A program made the translations under genes and the position numbers. A stretch of 64,000 bases of DNA from assembly GCA_002749535.1 (NCBI GenBank), contig MZZL01000408.1:735465-799464 (forward strand), written 5' to 3'. The notes below the pieces were generated by a model. That model was not told where the DNA came from. It was given only the letters and a program-made list of their open reading frames with translations, and ran no database searches. The DNA comes from Apophysomyces variabilis (taxonomy: Eukaryota > Mucoromycota > Mucoromycetes > Mucorales > Mucoraceae). Shown here piece after piece: positions 21,303 to 32,406 of this stretch (within the stretch, counting starts at the first letter, position 1; each line of letters starts with the position of its first letter).

Positions 21303-22217
21303 TTACAAACTACTAAGATTTGCAGTCATAGAGATGAATGCACCTAATGCTTTACATGTCGCTGGACTATTGGGGACAAAATGACTAAACAGAGATGATT
21401 AACCTCTACCAAGCGTATAACGGCCTGCTTACCCTCCTGGATGCTTAAAAACTACAGGATTGTCAAACCAGTCTGCAAGGAACTGCATTTGCTCGCTCGA
21501 GACAACTGTATCGGAATCGCCACATATATGTAAGCTAGGTGTTTTGATTTGGATACGATGGAGCTGAGATGTTCCTTCTTGAGTGACAAGCTTCATTCCA
21601 GCTATAAGGACGACAAATTTTAAAGGTGGATGGTCGAACTCAGGACTCAGCAGCTTCGGATATGACCGGTTCTCCAGAAGAGCTGCAAGAAGGGCTGCAA
21701 AACATGCACCCTGAGAAAATCCTAGAATGCCGTCGAACGGACCCTTTATCAAACATAGAATTCGTTTGAGAAAATGCTTGTAAACAAACAAATACGTGCC
21801 TCTTTCATCAATACATCCTGGATATACCGAAATGACTCTTTGAACCCTACGTAATAGCCGTCTCTTGCTGGCGCTATCTGTGGACTCGTCCACCACATCA
21901 ATGCTCTTGCTTCTAACCAGACTGGTTAGCCCCCCCCCCATCGTACCATGACGATCCTTCATCTTGCCTTCGGATATCTCCTCATTATATGATATTTCAC
22001 GTTCCTCTACGGTAGAATACTCAGGCAACGGCACTGAATGAGGTGCATTGACGTATACTAGAGTCGATGTTCATTACCATGCGAATGAAAGAACCTTGCC
22101 ATTACCGAACTCAGCCACGCCATCCAGGGCTTTCCGCAGTGCTGCTGTTTTGTTGTATAAAACTGCCTTATTCTGTGCTAAACCGTGAAGACAAAGGATT
22201 CTTAGTCTGGTTGTCAT
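21303..22217 (-). CDS. FSH1: FSH1/OVCA2-type serine hydrolase (alpha/beta fold)
   Basis: Three exons (22217-22106, 22057-21433, 21384-21303) give 272 residues, introns 48 and 48 nt. The N-terminus MTTRLRILCLHGLAQNKAVL is the family's first strand and oxyanion loop. The first junction restores EFVYVNAPH, and the second restores KHPGGHFVP. The nucleophile serine sits in GFSQG; the acid is Asp in ICGDSDTVV; the base is His in PGGHFVP. The FSH family comprises small esterases of unclear natural substrate, related to the human tumour-associated OVCA2. An insertion of about 40 residues (around GGGLTSLVRSKSIDVVDES) after the first third is unusual; its run of nine C on the plus strand could also hide an indel. 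It is the only intact gene in the repeat-rich 17.5-25.4 kb stretch. Confidence 0.88.
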
Positions 22218-24762
22218 ACTCTTTGTCTGCGACTGAGAGTGTGAAAGGACCAGGCAGCGTTCTGTCTTTTAAAAGCAGAAAACTCATCTATGTACCCTTA
22301 ACTTTGCCGATGGAATCTTTTGACTCCATAAAACGCAGAGAAATATATTCATCGCATCTTTATATTCACTAAGCCCTGGCTAACGAAGATGCCATTATGC
22401 AACGGCCTTAGCTAAAGAATATACAGAATATACATACTCGTACTGCACAGAGCTGGGTGAAGCACTATGAAGAATCTCCCCATAGCATCTTTGATCGTGA
22501 TATAAAAATGGTCGTAGACGTACTCCGAATGAGGAGCAATAGACAGAGAACAAGTATTTTATTGATGGTAATCCCTTTGTTGCTGTTGTGGAAGCAACTG
22601 AACATTTAGTAAAAAGTTCAACAATCTTTCAAGTTTCCCGTAGCTATGGTATAAGTTGCAAAGAATCGAATCCACCTAACGCTGAGGGAAGCAGAGCTCT
22701 AGTCTGCGTAAAGAAATAGCCCTGAATAGATTCAGGATCTACATAGTTTTGTTTAGGAATGGGAAGAAACAAGCAGGAACTGTTTAGCAAACTGGGTATT
22801 TCTTGACCCTATCTGCGTTTCACATCATTATAAAACGTGCAAGAGCTGGGTCCAAGAACGACCCTTTCCGCTGTTGTCACTGTACCAACCACGAGTGCAA
22901 CAACTTGATCAAAGTTGGCTCGAAAATATTATACAGTTATTGGCAAAAAGATGATGAACGAGAAAAAACAATCTATAATTTCGTACGGAAACTTTGTGCA
23001 ACAACAGAATCCAAGTTATCGTCGTCGCTGTAACCGCAAAAACAGGGAAGGGAGACAGAAGATAAGGATCGAGATATAGCAAATGGTTATAATGAGCGGA
23101 CATGCCTCCAACAATATATGAAGTAGTACTGTGCGGGGTTGTCACGCACTTGCACCACACAACGCTCTATTACTGCATCTGTCACACAAGTTTGTCAATA
23201 TCGTAGCCGTGTCACTAAGGAAATTTTCAGGATCGATGGTCTTAATTCGGGTCAAATGCCCACCGATTCTGGTAACGCCCATGAGGGTAAAACAACAGCC
23301 GTACATACGTTTTCAGTATGCTCTATGATCAGTCAAAATCTTGATTACACATATTAGCCCAAAAACTTTAAATCTTGTGTCCTTGTCACCAGGCCAGCCA
23401 TCCGTATATGCTAGCAAAGAGAATATAGTTTTTGGTAGAACATGATAAGCAAAGAAAACAAGGTATTTAGTGAACTATGCTTGACTTGATTTCTTGCCAT
23501 ATGTTGATGGCGAATGTACCATACATGTAGCTCTCGATATGAGCGATTAAAGTAGTATGAAACATCTAAACAATAGAAAATGATGGGAACAATTTGTTTC
23601 CTCTTGTCATCTAAGATACGATATCCAAATGTAGTGTATCTGATCGTTCGTGTATCGCAAAAATATAGCGAATGGAGTATCAACTGATTCACATGTTCGA
23701 ATGGCAGGAAGCTTTTAATCGTTTAACCCGGTTCGTACAACGGAAAAATCTCCTAAAGGGGTTCGGAGTGGCCCGCTAAGACCGAGCTTGTTCGAAAAGT
23801 CAGGTCTTCCAAAGTAAGCTAGATAAAAAATAGTGATCTTTTGATCCTTCGAAGGTAATCCTTCATATTGGTAGTACTGTGGATAAACATCGGATGAACA
23901 CGTATACTCTTTTCTTGAGCAATGACATCCGCTCCGTAGAAATGGATAACCCTAAACAGTTAATTAAAGTTGCTAGAGATCCGCTGACACACATTCATGA
24001 AACGTAAGGCTTTTTCTTATGACTATGTTTTTCTCTTATCTTCTCCATGTACCTCAAGCTCATGGCGTGAAACAGAGAGGACAATGGTAATGCTAACTCA
24101 GTCTCGTATGCGAAGATTTTGTGCAGACCTGTTGATTAGCCTACCCTGTTTAACCGGGTCTACATCTTGATTTATTTTCCTCAAACCATACACTGTGAAG
24201 AGACTGTGGGAAACTTTTAAAATGACCTACGGTATAATATGTGTGCTAATAGATGACACAAACTAGGAATAAGGTAAACTAACAATAACATCTCATATAA
24301 AAATGGCAGTTGGATGTTAAAACCAATCGAAACACAACGTAAGTTTGAAGTTCTTTGGTCAATTGCGCTAAGCGCTGTATCTGATTGCCGTCCGGCAGAC
24401 AGAGGAAATCTCGGCAGAGAATGATAGACTAGGGCGATTGAAGCTAGCCAGCTAAATTTTTCCTATGCTCGTTCAATATTTCCAATTGTCTCCATTCCCT
24501 AATGAATGGCTTCCTTGGATTCTGACTAATACTATGACTACGAGCCGGCTGCTTATGTTATGTCTGAGCAAGTGTGACTCTTTCATAGTCTTGAACGCTC
24601 TTTGTAAATTGTTGTACAAGATACGATTCGGAAGGACCTTATTAGAGCAATAAGGTTGTTGTCAGGCATGGACAAAAGATTCCAAACGCGTCCGGAACCC
24701 AAACGGGTTCGATCAGAGTTGCATTAAGTAATGCCCATTCCCCATTTTTAATGCACAGCCCC
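22218..24762. other. gene-poor DNA with decayed sequence
   Basis: About 2.5 kb without a supported gene. Near 22560-22670 a frame reads VAVVEATEHLVKSS then FQVSRSYGIS, vaguely like a helix-turn-helix of a transposase, but it is flanked by stops. The rest shows only short random ORFs. Confidence 0.45.
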
Positions 24763-25439
24763 ATATATAGGCAAACCTCCGCGCTCAAACCTCGTTGTCG
24801 TCCGATTGACTTTCGACTCAGCCCCGGCACTGGGCTTCCGCTATTCACCAATCATGTCGCTCCTGGACCCTACACATTTTGCAACCGCACCTATTTTCAA
24901 CGTAAGACTGGCAGGTACCGAACCGAATGTCATTAACTGACAGTAGTAGGCCCATAAATGATCACGACATTGCACGATTGAGTGTAACTTATTCTCTATC
25001 TTGTTTAAGTTAAAAGCGTTTTTTATGACAGAGCTTGTGATCGCTTTTGTGGAGAAACTCTGATTACACCATTTTCAGGCTACACGGGCAACGTTTTACT
25101 AATCTAGCACCCGCAGCAATAGATCGAGCCTAAGACTGTGCACAAGGTTGTACGACGCGTTGCACTCAGTCTCTATTGGATTGTAAACCAACAAACTACA
25201 CCTTTCTGAAACTCGGATAAGATCCATTTTCTAGCTTTCCTCTGAGTAACTACACCCTTGATGCGCATGCACACGCTTACCACAGGAATAGGCGGAACCC
25301 AACCGTTTGCAGTTGACTGCCTTGGCGAACATAGCGTTCAGGGTAACAAGCCACATTTGTCATTCTGTGCGACCTGCTCGACCATTAAAATGGGCGAAAC
25401 GTTTCTTCTTTTGCAATTATCGATCTTCTCTGTGCAGTG
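24763..25439 (+). promoter_or_regulatory. promoter and possible upstream exon of the DAO-MFS fusion gene
   Basis: ATATATAG at 24763-24770 is a good TATA candidate. An ATG at 24854 opens a 20-codon frame (MSLLDPTHFATAPIFN, VRLA) ending at a GTACCG donor (24915). If joined to the CAG acceptor at 25437 it reads in frame into the fusion gene (V-M-D-T-F). That intron would be 523 nt, far longer than others here, so this is only a possibility; otherwise the interval is 5' UTR and promoter. Confidence 0.35.
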
Positions 25440-27803
25440 ATGGATACTTTCCGATCAAAGCCGCACATCCTCATCATTGGAGGTGGCATCACAGGCCTAA
25501 CAACGGCCTTGGTCATGCTGGAGAAAGATTATTTAGTGACCATCCTCTCGAAGCAATTTGTATCCATGGATGCAACAACCGTTTCACAACCATCAGGAAT
25601 TCTATGGGAATGGTCACCATCTCTAAGCGGCCCACATACTGAATCGCTTTCATCCGAAGTAGCTAAGCGATGGTCTCTTATTGCTTATGAAAGATTCCAG
25701 ACGATGGCCGAAGATCAGAAATTGAACAAGAAAAGCGGTATCAGCATGCAGTTAACCAATTATCTTTTTCGCCAAAACTCGCCCGCAATTCAACATATGG
25801 ATGACATGAAAGACCACGTTAAAGATTTCCGTCATGACACAGCCCTAATGGATGAGGTCGGCGTTCATAAGGCATCAGGCGTAGTTGAAAGTTACCAGTT
25901 CAGCGCACCCGTTATCAACCCTCATCTTTACATGCTATGGCTCACCAATCATGTGAAATCACTTGGAGCAAAGATGATAGAAAGAACAATTGAAGCAGAC
26001 CTATACTACCAGGAAGTGTCCTTATTGCGCGAATACGGGGCAGATGTCTTGGTCAACTGCACTGGACTAGCGGCGCATCAATTAGCAACGGATGATACAG
26101 TTTATCCCCAAAAACATTCTTTTCTACGAATGGTCAACAATGACGAAAAATTTTCTCGGATAAGCCAGCCGATAGTCCTCTTTCAGGAAGAGGAAAGCGA
26201 TACACTTTCGATCCTGCCGGTGGACAATGATTGTTTGTTGATTGGCAAGGTGGCGGAGGCCAATCAGCGGAATTTGAACATCACCCTGGAAGATCACCCA
26301 GCCCTCCAGAATATGTACGAACAGGTCGTCGAGTTCTACCCTAGCTTAGCAAAAGGGGAGCTTGATAAGAACCAATCAATTGAAGCAGGATTAGTACCTT
26401 TTCGAAAGTCGTGCGTACGGATTGAGCGTGACAAAAGGTTCCAACATGGAGACAAGCTTTCAAGAATTATCCATAACTATGGCCAGGGCGATGCCGGATT
26501 TACGCTATCTTTTGGCTGCGCTGAGGATGTCGCCTCTATCGTCGCTGATATTGTTAAGGAGGACAACAAACTTCCTCCAAAAATTTCCCTCTTTCTTATC
26601 CTCATGGCGAATTTTCTGTTCAACGTCTCCTTCTACATCATTATCCCGACTGTCACCAACTACGCGAATTCGCTGGGAGCTGACGATGTCTTCAGTGGTC
26701 TCGTCATTGGTGGCAACACGCTGTCATCCATCATCTCCATCTTCTTTTTAAACCAAATACCCATGCTGAGAGATCGTTATCTTGCAACGCTTCATCTAGC
26801 CTGTGCTTCCTTTTTAACTGGCAACGTTCTCTATGCCTTAGCGGCCCGTGCACAATTTCTGTATCTCATTTTCATCGGTCGTCTTATCAATGGTCTTGGA
26901 TTCACGGGCTTCTTTTTTGTCAAGCGTTACTGTACTGATCCCCGTATTGTTGGCATCCGAAGGCGAACCTTGTGCTGCTCCCTCCTTGTCGTGTCCCAGG
27001 CACTTGGTATGGTGATTGGACCGCTCGTTGGAGGTCAACTGGCGCGCATCGGTTACCATGGCGTCTTGATGAACATGAATACGATTGCGGGTTGGGTTAT
27101 GGCATGCATATGGCTTACATACTGGGTGAGCGTTGTCATCTTTTTCCAAGACATCCCAAAAACGGCCTGCTCCGATAAATCCTCGCAGCGAAGCATCCTT
27201 AAAATCTTCAAGAAAGGGTCATACGGCATGCTTGTGATAACAGTCGTCATGTCGTTTATTGCCTTTTCAGTATTCTTCGAGTTGGGAGCTTGGGAAGCGA
27301 ACATTCCCATCTTCACCGCCAAACACTTTGGATGGAACGAATGGGACGCAGGAAACTTTATCGGCCTGATTGGTATCGGATCACTCGTCATTGTGGTCCC
27401 TATGACGGTTTACTCGAAAAGGATCCAGGATCGCACTACAGCTGCTGTAGGCTTTGGCGCGGCCCTGATAGGCATGATCATCTACCTTGCGCGGTTGACC
27501 ACAAGTGGTGTAGGCAAAGCCGATTATGGCGTGTCCTGGTTTTTGATTTGCAGTGGATACAACGTCGCGTCTACTATTACTCTTTCGTTGATGTCGAAGC
27601 TTTTCCCAGATAAGCTGTCCGACGTTTGTGCGCTGATCGTCCAAGTATCGAACTACACCGGACGGTTAACAGGCGCTGTTTGGGGTACTGCATCTGAATC
27701 TGTGTCAGAGGTCGGCGTTGCTTCTTTGGAGATTGCTTTTACTATTATCGGGTTTTCCGCAATCCTTATCTTGTGGCAGCGCATTCATACTGTGACAGGA
27801 TGA
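25440..27803 (+). CDS. fusion protein: D-amino-acid-oxidase-like flavoenzyme plus MFS transporter
   Basis: One uninterrupted 787-codon frame. Residues 1 to about 375 are a DAO-fold flavoenzyme: HILIIGGGITGL (FAD dinucleotide motif), VNCTGLAAHQLATDDTVYPQ, GLVPFRKSCVRIE (substrate-carboxylate Arg region) and IHNYGQGDAGFTLSFGCAED, the DAO C-terminal signature. The substrate-shielding tyrosines (YIIPR-like) appear as SILPVD, so substrate may differ. Residues about 385-787 are a 12-helix MFS permease (ISLFLILMANFLFNVSFYII onward). These include IGRLINGLGFTGF in an early loop and WEANIPIFTAKHFGW mid-way, closest in feel to MFSD8/SPX-MFS-type vacuolar carriers. The enzyme would face the cytosol. No stop, intron signal or frameshift separates the halves. 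Absence of introns contrasts with almost all neighbours and may indicate retroposition or transfer. Start is the ATG at 25440. Confidence 0.85.
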   Translation: MDTFRSKPHILIIGGGITGLTTALVMLEKDYLVTILSKQFVSMDATTVSQPSGILWEWSPSLSGPHTESLSSEVAKRWSLIAYERFQTMAEDQKLNKKSGISMQLTNYLFRQNSPAIQHMDDMKDHVKDFRHDTALMDEVGVHKASGVVESYQFSAPVINPHLYMLWLTNHVKSLGAKMIERTIEADLYYQEVSLLREYGADVLVNCTGLAAHQLATDDTVYPQKHSFLRMVNNDEKFSRISQPIVLFQEEESDTLSILPVDNDCLLIGKVAEANQRNLNITLEDHPALQNMYEQVVEFYPSLAKGELDKNQSIEAGLVPFRKSCVRIERDKRFQHGDKLSRIIHNYGQGDAGFTLSFGCAEDVASIVADIVKEDNKLPPKISLFLILMANFLFNVSFYIIIPTVTNYANSLGADDVFSGLVIGGNTLSSIISIFFLNQIPMLRDRYLATLHLACASFLTGNVLYALAARAQFLYLIFIGRLINGLGFTGFFFVKRYCTDPRIVGIRRRTLCCSLLVVSQALGMVIGPLVGGQLARIGYHGVLMNMNTIAGWVMACIWLTYWVSVVIFFQDIPKTACSDKSSQRSILKIFKKGSYGMLVITVVMSFIAFSVFFELGAWEANIPIFTAKHFGWNEWDAGNFIGLIGIGSLVIVVPMTVYSKRIQDRTTAAVGFGAALIGMIIYLARLTTSGVGKADYGVSWFLICSGYNVASTITLSLMSKLFPDKLSDVCALIVQVSNYTGRLTGAVWGTASESVSEVGVASLEIAFTIIGFSAILILWQRIHTVTG

Positions 27804-28317
27804 ACCAATTAATATAATTTATGTGCAGCAATGATCTTTGGTAGCCATCAGGAATACCATTGAGTTATACCCGCGTCTACTTCAGCATTTACATTAAAAT
27901 TACTATCATTAGCTTTCCTATAATGGAGCCGATTTTCAGAAGACATTTCCATGTATTTTTCCCATTGTCACCTTGTTGTCCGGTCTACTAGTTTACATCC
28001 TCAAAATTTTGTACTTCCTTATAAAGCAACGACAATACGTAGAATAAATATGGTCTTCTTGCAAAAGCCATTGCAGTTTCCTGACAGCATAAGGAATACC
28101 ATCCTAGAGACAGGAAACGTACGCCTGGAACACATTTTGACATATGGGAAAACGAACATATATTTGGAAATGTTAATTATGACAATAGGTATAAATGTCC
28201 TGGTAAAAGCCAACAGGGCATCTATTTTACAGAGAATAAAACAACTTGCCTCGCGAAACGGGCTCGCTTCTAAGTTTGTGAATATTAGCAACCGAGCTTG
28301 ACCCTGTTCAAGCTAAT
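27804..28317. other. intergenic DNA, converging 3' ends
   Basis: About 0.5 kb between the fusion gene and the broken F-box gene. An open frame at 28051-28301 encodes no recognisable motif. Nothing else is seen. Confidence 0.5.
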
Positions 28318-30136
28318 TTAAGCCTGATCGTGGCATAAGATGGATATGACAGGTCGCTGATTTGTAGATCGTGCTCTACTCCAATTTACTGGGCATTGTC
28401 TTGAACATCTCATTCCAGATCCATCATCAGTTTTTCGTAAAGCATCCAACAGCATTTCGATATCAGTATGCTTTAGAAGGCGTACTGTCCCTTCATAATC
28501 CTTCCTCTCTATGGAATACCACTGCACGTCATATGCCATATCATCTTTCTTGATAAGATCGTGACCTATTTTATCTCGCTCTTGAATTGTCTGTGCTTTA
28601 TCAACCAGTGCTAGCTTGAATAGAGCTCTATCGCTGTGTTGTATATACAAATATCTGAGATCCCGGTTTGGATAATAAATCTTGCAAGACTCATTGCATC
28701 TATGTGTATAAAGACACGAAAGGAGAGTGATGGAAGGACAGTGGTGAGATAGATTTAAGTATACAGCATCGTCAATGTAGTCTCCACACATCGTCAGGTC
28801 CGTTTTTTACGATGTATGACTGTCCGATTGCTTTCGCTTATGGAGATCCTTTTCCCATCTACAGTTAGACGTTGGATTCTGTTCAACTCGTCCAGAATCC
28901 AATCAACTTCCAAATCGTCGCAACCGCATGACAACCGTAAAGCTATCAACGACTGGAATTCTTTCAGTACATGAACGGTTTGTTGCAGCGGCATATCCTC
29001 CATTGCAGTGATCTCGACAAATGATAACGTTTTACTAAACCCGCGGATAGTTTTTAGATACCATGGTACGGTGCAAGATTCGCAGGAAACGTGGCGTAAT
29101 GGGGCACCAATAGATCGTAGCACCTCCAAAAACAAATAGTAGAGACGTCGATCGTCTGAGTCAAGACTTTGCAGATTTCGACACGATTTAGCAAGCAAAA
29201 GAGCTTGGTTTTCTAAGTCATCATTTGGTCCAGTATATTTATAAAGTACGAATTTCTCGAGATTTGCATATTTTCGTGAGAAATACTGGCCCCAGTGGAA
29301 ACCTGCTCCTAGTGTTAACTGTAGGCTGCGTACAGTGTGGCAAGCAGCCACACAAGCTGGGACTTCTCCGTAAAACCAAGGATCCTGCAGTCTAAGAACA
29401 TCCAAACGCGGCAGGCAGTTGTGAAGCATCTCCAAGTCTGAAAATGATACATCTCCGCTTATATTTTCCTTGTCATGAGAACTAAATACTATCTCAAGTT
29501 CTGTTATTGCTGGAAGCTCTGAAAATACTCCAATCCATTCACCAAACTTCGTAGTGGCAATTGATAAATTAGTGAGTCGCTCTTTGAGAAATCTGAGAGG
29601 CAGTTCGCTCGCTGGTCTCATGGAAATGCCTATAGACCCGTTTTAATGTATTTCCACTTCGTTAGATACGATAGCACATTAGGGTATTTCGCCACGGTAA
29701 TGGTTAGGTCAGTAATAAAAGGGCAAAGCATGGGAAGAAGAGCAACAGTACGTTGGTCCGGATAATCAAGCATGAGTAATCGGCGTATGAATTGACCAAG
29801 CCGTTTGTTCGTAGCCGTGTAAATAATTGTATCTAGCAGTTGCTTATACTTTTGGCGTGGAAGTTGGTCAATGGCACTGTACAACACGGGCGTTAGAGCC
29901 ATGTTCAATGAGCGGCAGACAAGGAGGAACTGAAACAAGTCATTGGTTGACAGAAGTCTTGCAATGCTTTTCAGAACTTCGGGTGGTAAACGATGTAATG
30001 AAGGACTATGCATGTATCTCGCGAGAGCAAAACATCGCAGCTCGGCTTTTCTGTCTGTCTCCGCTTTGCTGAGAAATGATTCTCGCTCCGCTTGCTCTTT
30101 GAACATTGACAAGAAGAGCTTTTTCCACTTCTGCAC
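28318..30136 (-). pseudogene. F-box/leucine-rich-repeat protein gene with two frameshifts
   Basis: Three consecutive minus-strand frames read as one protein of about 600 residues. Frame one (30136 to about 29640) carries a clear F-box, LHRLPPEVLKSIARLLSTND, then VCRSLNMALTPVLYSAI. After WKYIKT a one-base shift at AAAACGGG restores GSIGISMRPASEL and LRR-like text (LPRLDVLRLQDP, CRNLQSLDSDD). A second one-base shift in a run of six A near 28800 restores TDLTMCGDYIDDAVYLNLS and continues to 28318. No splice sites explain either jump. The family forms SCF ubiquitin-ligase adaptors and is highly amplified in Mucoromycota. Either a recent pseudogene or two homopolymer errors in the assembly. Confidence 0.75.
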
Positions 30137-30303
30137 ATGGCTCCGCTTTCAAAACGCTTGACTAAAATATTTGCTATTTTATCATCAATTAATTGTAGAG
30201 TGATCAATTGAATATGGTTCATGACTTCATTGTCTAGCTGCAGTAGGTTCTATAATCATCTCGTCAAAACATAACAGAATAGATCGTTTCGACATAGGCT
30301 TCT

Positions 30304-31428
30304 TCAGTGAACCCAGCCTTTGGCATGGCCGTCTTCCATTTGTGGCTCAAGGAAACCTCTAAATACCCAGCAGTTATCCTGTTTCAATCGTGCCCATCGG
30401 GCCCCATACCCTTGGTGCTGGCGGATCTCGTAAACGACCTCATTATGCTACGATGGAGAAGAATATGTTACTGATCCTGGTGGTTTGTGGCCTCAGTTTT
30501 GCTGCAGCGACATACCGGTAAATTATGCAGATTTATCCAAACAGCATTTGTAAGAATATTAAAAAGAACATCTTCTGCAAGTTGATTTTTTTCCGTTTCA
30601 GCTAAGAAAGATACCCACCGTAAGGTTTAACACTAGAAAAGACTTCTACATTTCTTACTTCCGGTACATATTCCCCAAAATCCAATCTGACGGTCTCTGT
30701 GCCAATGCTTACTCAAAGCCTTGGCTCCCACTGTCAACTGGTATGGTTGTCCATGTCGACGCGGTTTCGCATTTGCTTTTTCATACACCCTGAGAAACGC
30801 TGAAAGGCATTCAAATAGACTTGGAGGCATTACATCCAACGACTGTCCTCCTAAAGTAGTGCGAAGGTGAAGAAACAGCCGCCAATCTTCCTGACGCAAA
30901 TACTTTTTGACGTTGACTTCATTAAATTATAAATAGAGCTGTGCTTTTACCTCAAAAAGAAAAGACTTCCACTGATGATCTTCTTTAACTCTTCCCATTT
31001 GCTCTTCTATTTCCTGGATCCTGCAACGTTTCGAACATCTTTAATTCGCCCGAATGGTATAATCCCCGCTGATTTTACCGATCCGAGTTGGTTGCGCACA
31101 ACAGGGGCAGGGGATTTGACTTTAGCTCAGGCGGGAACTGACCATGCCGTGACAAGCAGTCGCGCAGCGAATCTGCGATAGCCAGATAATATGGACGTTC
31201 TAGAGCTCCTGCTGCAAACCGGTCGCGACGGTCTGCTATTTCTTTACGAAGTTTTTCCAGCAATGGCAATTGCTTAACTGATGGACGTTCAGATGAACTA
31301 GGGCATTCTTCTTGGAAGTCATTTGAATATGCTTCTTCCGAGCAAAGCATCTGATCGCAGAAGATTCTCCAGGTTGCATTGTCTGCATTACGTTGTTCTT
31401 CTAGCAACCGGTGTAACAAGACGTCCAT
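30304..31428 (-). CDS. conserved protein of unknown function (GYGARW / FRGFLEPQ family)
   Basis: Five exons (31428-31079, 31020-30951, 30902-30659, 30601-30516, 30447-30304) close in frame as 297 residues; introns 48-68 nt. The N-terminal half is helical and charged, with no recognised domain. The C-terminal half carries motifs I recall from uncharacterised eukaryotic proteins: GAKALSKHWHRDRQIGFWG, then TETEKNQLAEDVL, NAVWINLHNLP, GYGARWARL and FRGFLEPQMEDGHAKGW at the very end. His, Trp, Arg and Asp residues in these blocks look like a conserved pocket or metal site, but this is inference. No signal peptide or membrane segment is seen. It is divergent from tropomyosin (375 bp apart). I do not know the function. 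Confidence 0.75.
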
Positions 31429-31803
31429 TACTGAAAAAAAGGCATGATGCTTGTGCTACGAAGCAACGTGCTGTTAATAGCCATGTTTGTGTGTGACAGT
31501 GCAATAACTTGCTCAAAGCTATAAACACTATTCTAAACAACGAAATGGCAAAGACACTCTTTCTTAATGCTAGAAACTGAGTACACAGGTGTAGAGAACA
31601 GGCAGCTAAAGTATAGGTGCATATCCCTGTAATTAACCGTGCTGTCATGAATCCCCTTCCCTAAAGTGCAAACTGCAGACACGTGTGCTTGACAAGCACC
31701 GACGAAGCTGATTGGTTGGCTATCCTATTGAAAGCTTGACCTGTCACGCGTATTGTTCTCTTTCCCTTACTTTTACTCCCTCTTCTTTCATTACCCCATC
31801 GCC
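31429..31803. promoter_or_regulatory. 375-bp divergent promoter of the unknown gene and tropomyosin
   Basis: It lies between two start codons on opposite strands. CACGTG occurs at about 31679-31684 (cagaCACGTGtg). No TATA box is obvious. Confidence 0.5.
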
Positions 31804-32406
31804 ATGGATAAACTTCGTGAGGTAAAAAGAAAGGTTTGGTTTTATACTACTTCTTACCTGACAAGTCCCACAGAAAATTAGCAGCATTCGCGCCGAAGCT
31901 GAAGCCGCCCAGGCTCGAGTTGAGGAGCTGGAAGCCAGAGTCAAGGCCCTCGAAGAGGAACAGCTGCAACGCGAACATGAAATCACTTCGTTGACCAACA
32001 AGAACAAGAACTTGGAGAAAGAGCTGGAGGAAGCTTTGGAAAAGAACAAACAGCTAAAAAATCTGGAAGATGAGGACGATGACCTCAAGAAAGAGAACGA
32101 CGCTGCGCAGCGCAAGATCGCTCTCCTGGAGCAGGAATTGGAGAACTCCGATAAGTCCTTGAGGGAAACCACTAAAAAGTACGTAAAACTTTATTCTCGG
32201 TTAAACCAAACATACTCATATACCATTTGCACACTCTTTTCAGTTTCCGTGAGGCAGATGTTAAGGCTGAGCATTTCGAACGCAAGGTACAGCAATTGGA
32301 AAATTCTTTGCTAGAGCAGGAGAGAAAGAACGAGGAATATCGATTGAAGAACCAGGAACTGCAGGCTCAGCTGGACGAATTCAACGCGCAATTAGATGAT
32401 ATTTAA
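31804..32406 (+). CDS. TPM1: tropomyosin (actin-filament coiled-coil protein)
   Basis: Three exons (31804-31821, 31874-32178, 32244-32406) give 161 residues, the length of yeast Tpm2 and fission yeast Cdc8. Exon 1 codes only MDKLRE, the conserved tropomyosin start, joined to KISSIRAEAEAAQARVEELE. The whole protein is a continuous heptad coiled coil (ALEEEQLQREHEITSL, KALLEQELE-like IALLEQELENSDKSL, READVKAEHFERKVQQLE), ending LDDI. It polymerises head-to-tail along actin and stabilises cables for polarised growth and cytokinesis. No proline or long break disrupts the heptads. The 18-nt first exon and the split near residue 108 are well supported by frame continuity. Identity is very secure. 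Confidence 0.95.

Noticed and set aside
22560..22740. Possible helix-turn-helix of a transposase (FQVSRSYGIS)
   Set aside because: Too short, bounded by stops, and no further element motif nearby.
28051..28301. ORF downstream of the DAO-MFS gene
   Set aside because: No domain; also open on the opposite strand, typical of low-stop chance sequence.
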